Shown: in pieces, positions 8,753 through 17,905 of the stretch
Position numbering within the stretch: position 1 is the stretch's first letter
Layout of the letters: each line of letters opens with the position of its first letter
Assembly: GCF_000671395.1 (NCBI RefSeq)
Contig: NZ_AQQY01000004.1
Coordinates: 186,001 to 250,000 of the forward strand
DNA: 64,000 nucleotides
Direction: 5' to 3'
Source of the DNA: Actibacterium atlanticum
Lineage (GTDB): Bacteria > Pseudomonadota > Alphaproteobacteria > Rhodobacterales > Rhodobacteraceae
The notes under the pieces: generated by a model
What the model saw: only the letters and a program-made list of their open reading frames with translations
What the model was told of the DNA's origin: nothing
Database searches by the model: none
Made by a program: the position numbers and the translations under genes

Positions 8753-11524
8753 ATGACGGTGAATTTTACTCCTGGAGACCTTGTCAGAGCGCGCGGTCGT
8801 GAATGGGTTGCCTTGCCGCCACCCGGTGAGAGCCTGCTCGCCCTGCGCCCCCTCTCGGGCAATGAAAACGATATCGTGGTTCTTGCTCCGGATCTCGAGC
8901 TTACACCGGTAGAAGCCGCTCGGTTCGACCTGCCTGACGATGCGCGCACGACAGTGCAGTCCAAGGCGGCGCTTCTTGCCGACGCGTTGCGACTGACCCT
9001 CCGCCGGGGGGCAGGCCCGTTTCGGTCCGCCGCACAGCTTGCTTTTGAGCCTAGGACCTACCAACTGGTTCCGCTTCTCATGGCCCTTCGGCTTCAGGTC
9101 CCGCGTCTGTTGATTGCCGACGACGTCGGCATCGGTAAGACCATCGAAGCCGGTCTGATCCTCCGCGAACTGATGGATCGCGGAGAGGTCGATACGTTTT
9201 CGGTTCTCTGCCCTCCGCACCTCGTGGACCAGTGGATCACCGAGCTGAAGGATCGCTTCGGGATCGATGCCGTTGCCGTCACCTCCGGGACTGCCGCACG
9301 TCTGGAGCGCAACCTCCCATTGGCGCAAACCCTTTTCGATGCCTACCCCTTCACTGTGGTCAGCCTTGACTACATCAAAGCCGAGAAACGTCGGGATGGG
9401 TTCGCCAGGGCCTGTCCGGATTTCGTTATCGTAGATGAAGCACACGCCTGTGTAGGGACGCACAAGGGAAAGCAGCAGCGCTTCGACCTGCTCCAAGGCC
9501 TTGCACGCGACCCTGAGCGTCGGTTGATCTTGCTGACAGCCACGCCACACTCAGGGGACGAAGATGCGTTCGCTCGGCTGCTGTCGCTGATCGACACGGA
9601 ATTCGGGACCGTCAACTTCGACAACCAAAAATACCGCGAGCGCCTAGTCAGGCACTTTGTTCAGCGGCGGCGCGTCGACCTGGTCGAGGGGGACTGGGAT
9701 GAGAACCGCTCGTTCCCCAAGCACGAGACCACCGAATACTCGTATCGCCTGAACGAAGAGCATCGGGCCTTCCAAGAGGCCGTACTTGATTACTGCTTCT
9801 CGGTCGTGTCTCGGGCTGGGGACGCGCAAAAGGATCGCCGGCTTGCCTTCTGGGGCACTCTGGCACTGATGCGCTGTGTCGGATCGTCACCCGCAGCCGC
9901 AATGAGCGCGTTGCGAAACCGGGCTTCCAATGAAGACAACCGCCTCGAGCAGCAGATCTACGACGAAGATGGCGATGACGAAGACGCCGTGGACATTGAG
10001 CCAAACACCGTCTTCTCAAATGATCCCGCTCTCCAAGAGCTACTCGAAAAGGCTAGCGAACTTCTGACGGCCGAAGATCCCAAACTGAACGCCCTTATCA
10101 AAGCCCTCAAACCCTTGATCAAAGACGGCGCTGACTCCGTGGTCTTCTGCCGCTACCTCGCCACTGCCGAGCATGTGAAGGAAGGGCTTCGTAAGGCCTT
10201 CCCCAAGCTGAATGTGCAAGCCGTGACGGGTGAATTGACGCCGGACGAACGTCGCGATCGCGTCGCAGAAATGGCGGCGGAAGAAAGTGCCGCCACAGAT
10301 CAACGCATCCTTGTCGCCACGGACTGCCTGTCGGAGGGGATCAACCTTCAACAGCTGTTCGACACCGTGATCCACTACGACCTTTCCTGGAACCCGACGC
10401 GCCATCAACAGCGCGAAGGTCGCGTGGATCGTTTTGGGCAACCCGCCGAACTCGTTCGCTCGATCATGATGTTTTCGCCCGACAGCGCCATCGACGGTGC
10501 CGTCTTGGACGTCATTCTTCGCAAAGCCGAGGAAATCCGCAAGGCGACGGGCGTGACTGTGCCTCTCCCCGACGAGCGGGGACCGGTCACCGATGCGCTG
10601 ATGGCTGCAATGATGCTCCGCCGTGGAGGTGGCAGCCACAAGCAGCTGACGCTGGACCTGCAAATCGGTGACGGCATCCAGGTGATGGAGACTCGCTGGC
10701 GCGATGCAAGCGAGAACGAAAAGCGGTCACGCGCCCGGTTTGCACAAAACGCCATGAAGCCGAGTGAAGTCGCACATGAATGGGACAAGGTGAAGTCCCT
10801 GCTTGGAACGCCAGCGGAAACGCTCGAATTTCTCGAGCGCGCGATGTCTCGGTTCGGGGTGCCCCTCGAGAAGAAGAAAGTACTGCAGTTCGCCCACGTG
10901 CATGCCCTTCAGGATAGCCTCAAAGAAAAGCTGGAGCAGCGCGGGCTGAAGGGCTCTCTGAAATTGGCCACTCAGGAACCGGTACCCTCTGGTGCTTCGC
11001 TTCTGACCAGAACCCATCCGCTGACATCGTCTCTGGCAGAAAGCCTGCTTGAGGCATCTCTCGACACCGAAGCATTGCCGGATCTGGGCATCGGTCGTGT
11101 CGGGGCCTGGCCGAGTGCCGCCGTCACTCAGATGACGCGGGTTGCGCTTTTGCGCATTCGTTACAAGCTTACGGTCCATGCGCGGCGCGAACGCCTTCTG
11201 CTGGCTGAAGAGGCTGCTCTTATTGCCCTGGACAGCAACTCGGTGATCGCCTCTGGCAGTGAGGCGCGCGCGCTGCTTGCCTCTCCCGCTACTGCTGATC
11301 TCGCGCCTGTTGCCCGCGATCGGATAATCAACACGGCGAAGGCGGCCCTTCCTGACCTGCTGGGCGGCCCGATTGCCGATTTCGTGCAAAAGCGTGCCGC
11401 GGAGCTGGTTGAAGACCACGCCCGTCTTCGTGCTGCTGCCGGTTCCGCGTCGCGTGTCAGTGTGGAGCCGATCATTCCCCCAGACGTTATCGGCCTCTTC
11501 GTTCTTGTTCCGGGGGAGGTGTAA
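8753..11524 (+). CDS. SNF2/RapA-like helicase (DrmD-like)
   Basis: A 923-aa SNF2-family ATPase. I prefer ATG 8753 over an upstream TTG (8741) because GAAGG sits just before it. Motifs in order: a Q-like region FEPRTYQLVPLL, Walker A DVGIGKT (about residues 123-129), DEAH (about 227), LTATPHSGD, then the second half with VFCRYLATAEHV, ATDCLSEGINLQ and RHQQREGRVDRFGQ (about 548-563). This is the RapA-like branch of SNF2 enzymes, to which DISARM DrmD belongs. Such enzymes translocate on duplex DNA. A coupled SNF2 motor, adenine methylase and DUF1998 helicase is the hallmark set of class 1 DISARM-type loci, although here the order and partners differ. ATG of the methylase follows 2 nt after the stop. 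Confidence 0.85.
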   Translation: MTVNFTPGDLVRARGREWVALPPPGESLLALRPLSGNENDIVVLAPDLELTPVEAARFDLPDDARTTVQSKAALLADALRLTLRRGAGPFRSAAQLAFEPRTYQLVPLLMALRLQVPRLLIADDVGIGKTIEAGLILRELMDRGEVDTFSVLCPPHLVDQWITELKDRFGIDAVAVTSGTAARLERNLPLAQTLFDAYPFTVVSLDYIKAEKRRDGFARACPDFVIVDEAHACVGTHKGKQQRFDLLQGLARDPERRLILLTATPHSGDEDAFARLLSLIDTEFGTVNFDNQKYRERLVRHFVQRRRVDLVEGDWDENRSFPKHETTEYSYRLNEEHRAFQEAVLDYCFSVVSRAGDAQKDRRLAFWGTLALMRCVGSSPAAAMSALRNRASNEDNRLEQQIYDEDGDDEDAVDIEPNTVFSNDPALQELLEKASELLTAEDPKLNALIKALKPLIKDGADSVVFCRYLATAEHVKEGLRKAFPKLNVQAVTGELTPDERRDRVAEMAAEESAATDQRILVATDCLSEGINLQQLFDTVIHYDLSWNPTRHQQREGRVDRFGQPAELVRSIMMFSPDSAIDGAVLDVILRKAEEIRKATGVTVPLPDERGPVTDALMAAMMLRRGGGSHKQLTLDLQIGDGIQVMETRWRDASENEKRSRARFAQNAMKPSEVAHEWDKVKSLLGTPAETLEFLERAMSRFGVPLEKKKVLQFAHVHALQDSLKEKLEQRGLKGSLKLATQEPVPSGASLLTRTHPLTSSLAESLLEASLDTEALPDLGIGRVGAWPSAAVTQMTRVALLRIRYKLTVHARRERLLLAEEAALIALDSNSVIASGSEARALLASPATADLAPVARDRIINTAKAALPDLLGGPIADFVQKRAAELVEDHARLRAAAGSASRVSVEPIIPPDVIGLFVLVPGEV

Positions 11525-11526
11525 TC

Positions 11527-14500
11527 ATGGCACGCAAACCAATTACCGATATGTCCGCATGGCCGTCGCTAAGCCTCGAAGGCAACCTGATCGCGCCTGC
11601 GATGATCGCCAAGATCGATCAGCGCCAGGCACCCGAGCAATCCGCCGAGGAATACGGGGTTCGAAAAGGTCTCCAGATCCGCGAGGAAATCGCCACCGCT
11701 TTCCGCGTAGGCCAATCGCATTTTGACGCCTTTGCGAAGATCGAGCACCCCTCGGCCGTAGCAACCTCACGTTTCATCGCGGACTTCTTCAAAGAAACCT
11801 TCGGATACACCGACCTCGCGGTGGCAGCGGCACCGATCGCCCTGATCGCGTCCGATCGTGTGCCTGTCGTCGTCGTCCCGCCGTCCGAGCTGCTCGATCG
11901 CCGCAGCCCAACGCTTTCGACGGACCGGTCGCGCTCTCCCGCCTTCGCCCTTCAGGACCACCTGAATGATCGGGACGAGGCCCTTTGGGGCATTGTGACC
12001 AACGGGATGCAGTTGCGCCTCATGCGCGATAATGCCTCTCTGACCCGCCCCGCCTATATCGAGGCCGATCTGGCGCAGATGTTCACCAACGAGGACATCG
12101 CGTCCTTCGCGGCGCTCTGGCTCCTGATCCACCGCACTCGCTTCGGCGCGGCAGATACCCCGGCCACCGATTGCCCTCTCGAACGCTGGCGCGATGTCGG
12201 CTCCAAGGAAGGCGAAGCCGCGCGTGATCGCCTGGCCGGTCAGGTCCAGCTGGCTCTCAAACTGCTCGGCTCGGGCTTCCTAGAGGCCAACCCCGACCTC
12301 GCCGCGAAACTGCGCTCCGGCGAAGTCAACCTGACCGAGTGGTTCAACGAACTCCTGCGTCTCGTGTACCGCCTGATCTTCCTCATGGTGGCCGAGGATC
12401 GGAACCTTCTGCACCCCACCAACGCCAAGACCGACGCGCGCGCTCTCTACGCCCAAGGATACTCCCTCGCAGCCCTGCGCAAGCAGTGCTACCGGGCCGT
12501 GACCTGGGACAAGCACCATGACCGCTACGAAGGCGTCAAGATCGTCTTCAAGGCGCTCGCCCATGGCCAGCCACCACTTGCGCTTCCGGCGCTCGGTGGT
12601 CTCTTTGCAGACGACCGTCTGCCCCACCTCGAAACCGCCCGCCTGCGCAACAAGGCGTTCATGGAGGCGCTCTACCGCCTCTCCTGGCTCGCCGACAAGA
12701 CCGGCATGGTCCCCGTCAACTGGCGCGCGATGGAGACCGAGGAACTGGGCTCCGTCTACGAATCCCTTCTCGAACTCCAGCCCCAGCTGGGCGACGACGG
12801 CAAGACGCTGCGCTTCGCCTCCGAGGCGGCTGAGCAGAAGGGCAACCAGCGCAAGACCACCGGCTCCTACTACACGCCCGACAGCCTCGTTCAGGCGCTG
12901 CTCGACACCGCGCTCGACCCCGTGCTCGACAAGACCGAGGCCGAGGCGAACGATCCCGCAAAGGCGCTGCTGAAGCTGTCGGTGATCGACCCTGCTTGCG
13001 GTTCGGGTCACTTCCTGCTGGCCGCCGCCCGCCGCATTGCCACGCGCCTTGCGCGCATCCGGGCCGAGGGCACGCCCTCGCTCGCCGACTTCCGCCATGC
13101 CCTTCGCGATGTTGCGCGCTGCTGCATCCACGGGGTAGACCGCAACCCGATGGCGGTGGAGCTGACCAAGGTTGCGCTTTGGATCGAGACAGTGGACCCC
13201 GGCCTTCCCCTCGGCTTCTTCGACGCGCAGATCCGCTGCGGCGACGCGCTGCTGGGTGTGTTCGACCTGAAAGTGTTGGAGGACGGCATCCCCGATGCCG
13301 CCTACAAGCCGCTGACCGGCGACGACAAGGACGTCGCCAAGTTCTACGACCGCGCCAACAAGGACGCGAAGAAAGGTCAGGGCACGTTTGATTTCACCGG
13401 TGGGCGGTCCGATCTGCCCACCGCGCCGCTCTCGGCCGAGTTCTCCGACCTGCGCGACCTGCCGGAGGACACCGTTGACGATGTGGAGGCCAAGGCAAAG
13501 GCGTACCGGTCCCTCCGCAAGCAGGACGCCTTCCTGCGGGCGCGGATGGGCTGCAACCTTTATGCGGCCGCGTTTCTGTTGCCGAAGAGCGGAGAAGTGC
13601 CAAACGGCGATTCCGAACGGACCGTGCCGACCTCGCAGGATGTCTGGCTGGCGGTTGGTCAGGGCAAAGGCCGCAAGCCCATCATGGCGAACGCGAAGGC
13701 GGCGACGCAGGCGCGGGCGCTGCATTGGCCGCTCGAGTTTCCCGACATCATCGCGCGCGGAGGTTTCAACGTTGTTCTTGGCAACCCGCCATGGGAGCGG
13801 ATTAAGCTGCAGGAGAAGGAGTTCTTTGCCTCACGTTCGCCCGAAATAGCGAGTGCCCGTAACAAGGCTGCACGCGACCGGCTGATCAAGGCGCTGGAAA
13901 ATTCCGAACCCGGGACCGCTGACCGCGCGCTATTCGATGGTTTTGTCCGGGCGAAGCGAGAGTCGGAGGCGATTGGCGAATTTGTCCGTGTTGCAAATGA
14001 TGATGGTGGGCGCTTTGCCCTGACCGGGCGGGGCGATGTGAACACCTACGCTCTGTTCGCCGAACTTTTCGCTGATCTCGCGCGGCAACGGGCTGGGGTG
14101 ATCGTTCCAACGGGCATTGCCACAGATGCCACCACGGCCCCTTTCTTTGCACATTTGGTGAAGTGCAAGCGGCTGGCGCGACTGGTAGACTTCGAAAACT
14201 CGAAGCCTATCTTCCCGAGTGTTCACCGCAGCTTTAAGTTCGCTCTCCTGACCATAGGCCATGACGAGCCCGCCGCTCATTTTGCCTTTTTCCTGACCGA
14301 GCCCACGCAGCTGGCCGAACCCGAGCGCAACTTCACCCTATCGCCCGCCGACATTGCTGCGATCAATCCGAACTCTAAGACCGCGCCTGTATTCCGCTCC
14401 CGTTCAGATGCGGAACTGACAGCGAAGATATACTTGAACTCTGGGGTTCTGATTGATGAGGGAAAACCTGATATCGGCAATTCTTGGGGCGCTTACTACA

Positions 14501-15954
14501 TCAGATTGATCGACTACGGCGATCATTCGTCAGAATTGTATACAGCGGAACGTGCAGCATCAGAAGGTTTCGAACCTAGCGGAGCTGACTGGAACAAAAA
14601 ATTAGAGGTGCTTCGACCCGTCTATGAGAGCAAATACGTCCATCAATTTGATCACCGTTATGCTCGAGCCGAAGGTTCCGACGGAGTGGAACTTACGTCC
14701 CTGAGCGAACGTGAATCAGATTATGAGTTCAAGCCCCGTTATTGGATTGGCTCGAAATTTTTTGACTCCCTAGCGGCCAGAACCGAATTCAAGAAAAAAT
14801 GGTTCTTGGCATATCGTGACATTGCCCGATCAAACGATAACAGAACATTGATTGCCTCAGCTATCCCGAGGAGGCCCGCTGCGCGCAATCTTCCCGTGCT
14901 AGGTTTCGATAACTCCAAACCTGGGCATCTCCTGCTAGCGAACATGAACTCGATGGTTGTCGACTACGTTGCGCGCCAATCGCTAACTGGTGCCCATATG
15001 ACCTTCACGATTCTCAAGCAACTTCCAATTCTCCCTCCAGATTTCTACACCGAACCCCGCCTGGCCTTCATCACCCCGAAGGTGCAGGAACTCACTTACA
15101 CATCGCACAGTCTCGCCCCCTTCGCCCGCGATCTGGGCCATGACGGCCCGCCATTCGTCTGGGACGAGGACCGCCGCGCCAATCTGCGCGCCGATCTCGA
15201 CGCCTTCTACGCCCGCGCCTACGGCCTGACCCGCGACGAGCTGCGCTACATCCTTGACCCCGCCGACGTGAAGGGCCCCGACTACCCCTCGGAAACCTTC
15301 CGCGTCCTCAAGGAAAAGGAAATCCGTCAACACGGCGAATACCGCACCCGCCGCCTCGTCCTAGAAGCCTGGGACCGGATGGAGCAGGATGGCACGTTTG
15401 CCGCTCTCGGCATGGCTGACGGAGCAACAGCCGTCGCCCAACAAATCGAGCCTTCTCCGCTTGACCAGTATCAGGATGCAGTTTGGGCGTGGCCTCAAGG
15501 AATCGATGAGCGAGATAGGGTTCGGGCCCAGCTTCGGGCGATGGTGGGTATCCTGCCGGAACCCTCCGATGTCCGTCGAGTCCGTCTGGCCGCGCTAGCT
15601 TGCCTTCAGCCCGCTCTGCTGGATGGGTTCCTGTCGGAAGCGGATCGCCGAGAGTGGCAACGTCTCATGGTGCACTCGACAGGCTTGACTCAGCTTGTGC
15701 CGCCAACGAATTCAGCATGGGGCGCGGCCTTCAATGAACTTGTTTCCTCTGCGGTGTTGGATGTCTCATCCGACGGCACACAATGGAGTGCGGGTTCGAA
15801 GCTTGATCGATCGACTCTGAATGCAAGCGATCCTGCAGTCGGCCGCGCAATCTTTGCATGGACGAGGCTGGAAGGTGTGGATCTGGAGCATGGACTGACG
15901 CAAGTTTCGGCCGAAGTTCTGCCCTTTATTCGGGAGGGCAATCTTGCAGCGTGA
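11527..15954 (+). CDS. Eco57I-type N6-adenine DNA methyltransferase, 1475 aa
   Basis: A large gamma-class amino-methyltransferase. SAM-binding motif I is DPACGSGHF (about residues 488-496) and the catalytic motif IV is NPPW (about 755). The roughly 450 residues before motif I look like the N-terminal region of Eco57I/PglX-type enzymes. I could not pin down a nuclease motif there, so it may be a methylase only or a type IIG-like fusion. The region after NPPW up to about 1170 should hold the target-recognition domain. It is markedly more A+T-rich than the motif I region, suggesting domain exchange. A strong GGGGGAGG ribosome site precedes the ATG. The likely role is marking self DNA for the operon, as DrmMI does in DISARM or PglX in BREX. 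The stop overlaps the next gene by 11 nt. Confidence 0.85.
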   Translation: MARKPITDMSAWPSLSLEGNLIAPAMIAKIDQRQAPEQSAEEYGVRKGLQIREEIATAFRVGQSHFDAFAKIEHPSAVATSRFIADFFKETFGYTDLAVAAAPIALIASDRVPVVVVPPSELLDRRSPTLSTDRSRSPAFALQDHLNDRDEALWGIVTNGMQLRLMRDNASLTRPAYIEADLAQMFTNEDIASFAALWLLIHRTRFGAADTPATDCPLERWRDVGSKEGEAARDRLAGQVQLALKLLGSGFLEANPDLAAKLRSGEVNLTEWFNELLRLVYRLIFLMVAEDRNLLHPTNAKTDARALYAQGYSLAALRKQCYRAVTWDKHHDRYEGVKIVFKALAHGQPPLALPALGGLFADDRLPHLETARLRNKAFMEALYRLSWLADKTGMVPVNWRAMETEELGSVYESLLELQPQLGDDGKTLRFASEAAEQKGNQRKTTGSYYTPDSLVQALLDTALDPVLDKTEAEANDPAKALLKLSVIDPACGSGHFLLAAARRIATRLARIRAEGTPSLADFRHALRDVARCCIHGVDRNPMAVELTKVALWIETVDPGLPLGFFDAQIRCGDALLGVFDLKVLEDGIPDAAYKPLTGDDKDVAKFYDRANKDAKKGQGTFDFTGGRSDLPTAPLSAEFSDLRDLPEDTVDDVEAKAKAYRSLRKQDAFLRARMGCNLYAAAFLLPKSGEVPNGDSERTVPTSQDVWLAVGQGKGRKPIMANAKAATQARALHWPLEFPDIIARGGFNVVLGNPPWERIKLQEKEFFASRSPEIASARNKAARDRLIKALENSEPGTADRALFDGFVRAKRESEAIGEFVRVANDDGGRFALTGRGDVNTYALFAELFADLARQRAGVIVPTGIATDATTAPFFAHLVKCKRLARLVDFENSKPIFPSVHRSFKFALLTIGHDEPAAHFAFFLTEPTQLAEPERNFTLSPADIAAINPNSKTAPVFRSRSDAELTAKIYLNSGVLIDEGKPDIGNSWGAYYIRLIDYGDHSSELYTAERAASEGFEPSGADWNKKLEVLRPVYESKYVHQFDHRYARAEGSDGVELTSLSERESDYEFKPRYWIGSKFFDSLAARTEFKKKWFLAYRDIARSNDNRTLIASAIPRRPAARNLPVLGFDNSKPGHLLLANMNSMVVDYVARQSLTGAHMTFTILKQLPILPPDFYTEPRLAFITPKVQELTYTSHSLAPFARDLGHDGPPFVWDEDRRANLRADLDAFYARAYGLTRDELRYILDPADVKGPDYPSETFRVLKEKEIRQHGEYRTRRLVLEAWDRMEQDGTFAALGMADGATAVAQQIEPSPLDQYQDAVWAWPQGIDERDRVRAQLRAMVGILPEPSDVRRVRLAALACLQPALLDGFLSEADRREWQRLMVHSTGLTQLVPPTNSAWGAAFNELVSSAVLDVSSDGTQWSAGSKLDRSTLNASDPAVGRAIFAWTRLEGVDLEHGLTQVSAEVLPFIREGNLAA

Positions 15955-17905
15955 CCTGTTTCACCCGTCTGAGATTGAATTCAACCTGCCGGAAGGGCAG
16001 CAAGGGCCGCGCCTGTGGGTTCGGCGCCTGGCGCTCTGGCAGGATCCTCAGAGCCTGCTGCGCGACATCGAGCTTCGGCGTGGAGTCAACATCATCTGGT
16101 CGCCTGATCTTTCAATGAACGAAACAGGTGCCACCCCTCACGGCAGCGGCAAGACCACGTTCTGCCGTCTGATCCGATATTGCTTGGGCGAGCGAACGTT
16201 CGCAAACGATGAACAGCGCCCGCTCATGCAGCAAAAATTGCCCAACGGCTTTGTTGGCGCCGAAGTCATCGTTGATGGCGAGTGTTGGGTGGTCACCCGT
16301 CCGATTGGCATAAACCTGCCATCCCGCGCCACCCGCGCAGAACGGATCGAGGAGACATTTGACCAGCTTCTGGTCGGCACTGAACCTCCAACGATCGCGC
16401 CGGTGATCTCCGACAGATTTTGTGCCCGGTATCGAGATCAGGTTCCGGACAACTTGAAGGCAGAGCAAGTCTGGGACGTCCTGCTGGCTTGGCTCACCCG
16501 CGATCAGGAATGCCGTCTGGATGATGTTTTCGATTGGCGTTCTAAGCGGTCCGGTTCGGGATCACCTGCACAGGAGCTTTCACTTGAGACAAGGCTGACT
16601 GTCGTGCGCCTGGCCATCGGCGCGCTCTCCGCGGACGAGGTTCAAGCCACGAAGCAGGCCAGAGCGCATACACGCGAGCGCGATAGTCTGCGTGAGAAGC
16701 TTGGTCATCTCGACTGGTTCCAAAGTCAAAGGTTCTACGAGCTTTGTGAGCGCCTTTCATACCCCAAAGACCGTGATCCGACTGAAGAGGTCGTTCGAAA
16801 GGAGTTGATCGACAAGGCGCATGAAGAGCTTGCGAAGGCCCTCGGCACCGAGCACTCAAAGGGCAATCGCCCCGGCGACGCTCTGCGTGCCAAGCGAAAC
16901 ACTCTGCAATCCGAACGGAACAAAAGCAGCGACGAAAGGGCAGAAAAGAAAGCCACTTTGAACAGCCTGCCGAGTCAGATTGCCGCTGCTCGCGCCGAAC
17001 AGGGAACCGAGCAAGCGAGACTTGAGACCGGCGTTATTGTCCGTTGCGCAATTTGCCATGTCAGCATCGATGAAGTGAAGGCCAAAGGATGCGGGGTATC
17101 ATTGCAGCGATGCAACCTTGACGAGGTAAGAGCGCGGATTGAACAAACCGAGAAAAATGTAGCTGAGCTGGAGCGTCAGATACTGGCGCTGCCGGGAGAA
17201 ATCGAAAAACTCGATCGGGAAATCGCTCGATTGGATGGTGAGATTTCCAAAATTGACGAATCTTTCTCTCAACTCGAACAGCAGGTCTCTGACGCCAACC
17301 GGGCTATCAACTACGCGCAGGACCTGGTGAGAGAAGCTAGCTGGTTCGACCGCCAGTTAGGCAAGCGCGTCGGAATCACTCAAAGTTTGGCTGGCGTTGA
17401 TATGATGCTCGAAGGCCAGCGGCAAAAGATGGGTTTGGAACGAGAGCGCGCTACGGCAACAATAGGTGATCTGGAAACATACTTTCGACAGCTCGTTACG
17501 ACACTGATGCCCAATGGTTGTACTGGGAAATTGAAGCTAGACGGCAACGGCCTTCATCCCGAGATATTGCTCGATCGTGGCGCAGGGCTTTCAACGGCGG
17601 CAGTAGAGTCGTTCAAAATCGTAGCTTTTGACCTCGCAGCCATGATCCTTTCTGTAAACGGAAAGGCTGAACTACCATCTTTCCTTATCCACGACAGTCC
17701 GCGTGAAGCGGACCTTGACGCCGGCATTTACTCAAACCTCTTTGATTTCGCGTTGAGCTTGGAAGAAAAGGCAAGCCCGCCGCCATTTCAGTATATTATC
17801 ACTACAACCACCGCCCCGCCACAAATCACTGCCGATCATCATGCACTAAGGCTGAAACTGTCATCGACTCCTCCTGAGGCTCGGCTGTTTGCGATGGACT
17901 TTTGA
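15944..17905 (+). CDS. SMC/Rad50-like ABC ATPase with cysteine module in the coiled coil
   Basis: A 653-aa protein starting at a TTG inside the end of the methylase gene. Walker A is HGSGKT near residues 60-70. A long charged coiled coil (about 230-500) is interrupted near 367-390 by C-X2-C-X11-C-X6-C (CAICHVS...GCGVSLQRC). A signature-like LSTAAVESFKIVAFD lies near 549 and Walker B FLIHDSPREADLD near 580. This is the layout of Rad50/RecN-like and DUF2326-type ATPases, where head domains come from both ends of the chain and a zinc element sits at the coil apex. Partners of such ATPases are often nucleases, and the next gene encodes an HNH nuclease. A DNA end-sensing or clamp role is inferred. 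It is not part of any DISARM or Druantia type I know. Confidence 0.75.
   Translation: MQRDLFHPSEIEFNLPEGQQGPRLWVRRLALWQDPQSLLRDIELRRGVNIIWSPDLSMNETGATPHGSGKTTFCRLIRYCLGERTFANDEQRPLMQQKLPNGFVGAEVIVDGECWVVTRPIGINLPSRATRAERIEETFDQLLVGTEPPTIAPVISDRFCARYRDQVPDNLKAEQVWDVLLAWLTRDQECRLDDVFDWRSKRSGSGSPAQELSLETRLTVVRLAIGALSADEVQATKQARAHTRERDSLREKLGHLDWFQSQRFYELCERLSYPKDRDPTEEVVRKELIDKAHEELAKALGTEHSKGNRPGDALRAKRNTLQSERNKSSDERAEKKATLNSLPSQIAAARAEQGTEQARLETGVIVRCAICHVSIDEVKAKGCGVSLQRCNLDEVRARIEQTEKNVAELERQILALPGEIEKLDREIARLDGEISKIDESFSQLEQQVSDANRAINYAQDLVREASWFDRQLGKRVGITQSLAGVDMMLEGQRQKMGLERERATATIGDLETYFRQLVTTLMPNGCTGKLKLDGNGLHPEILLDRGAGLSTAAVESFKIVAFDLAAMILSVNGKAELPSFLIHDSPREADLDAGIYSNLFDFALSLEEKASPPPFQYIITTTTAPPQITADHHALRLKLSSTPPEARLFAMDF

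Noticed and set aside
12280-13725. Long minus-strand open frame (481 codons) inside the methylase gene
   Set aside because: It is a shadow of GC-rich codons of the methylase; the composition is Arg/Gly/His-rich with no motif and no ribosome site.
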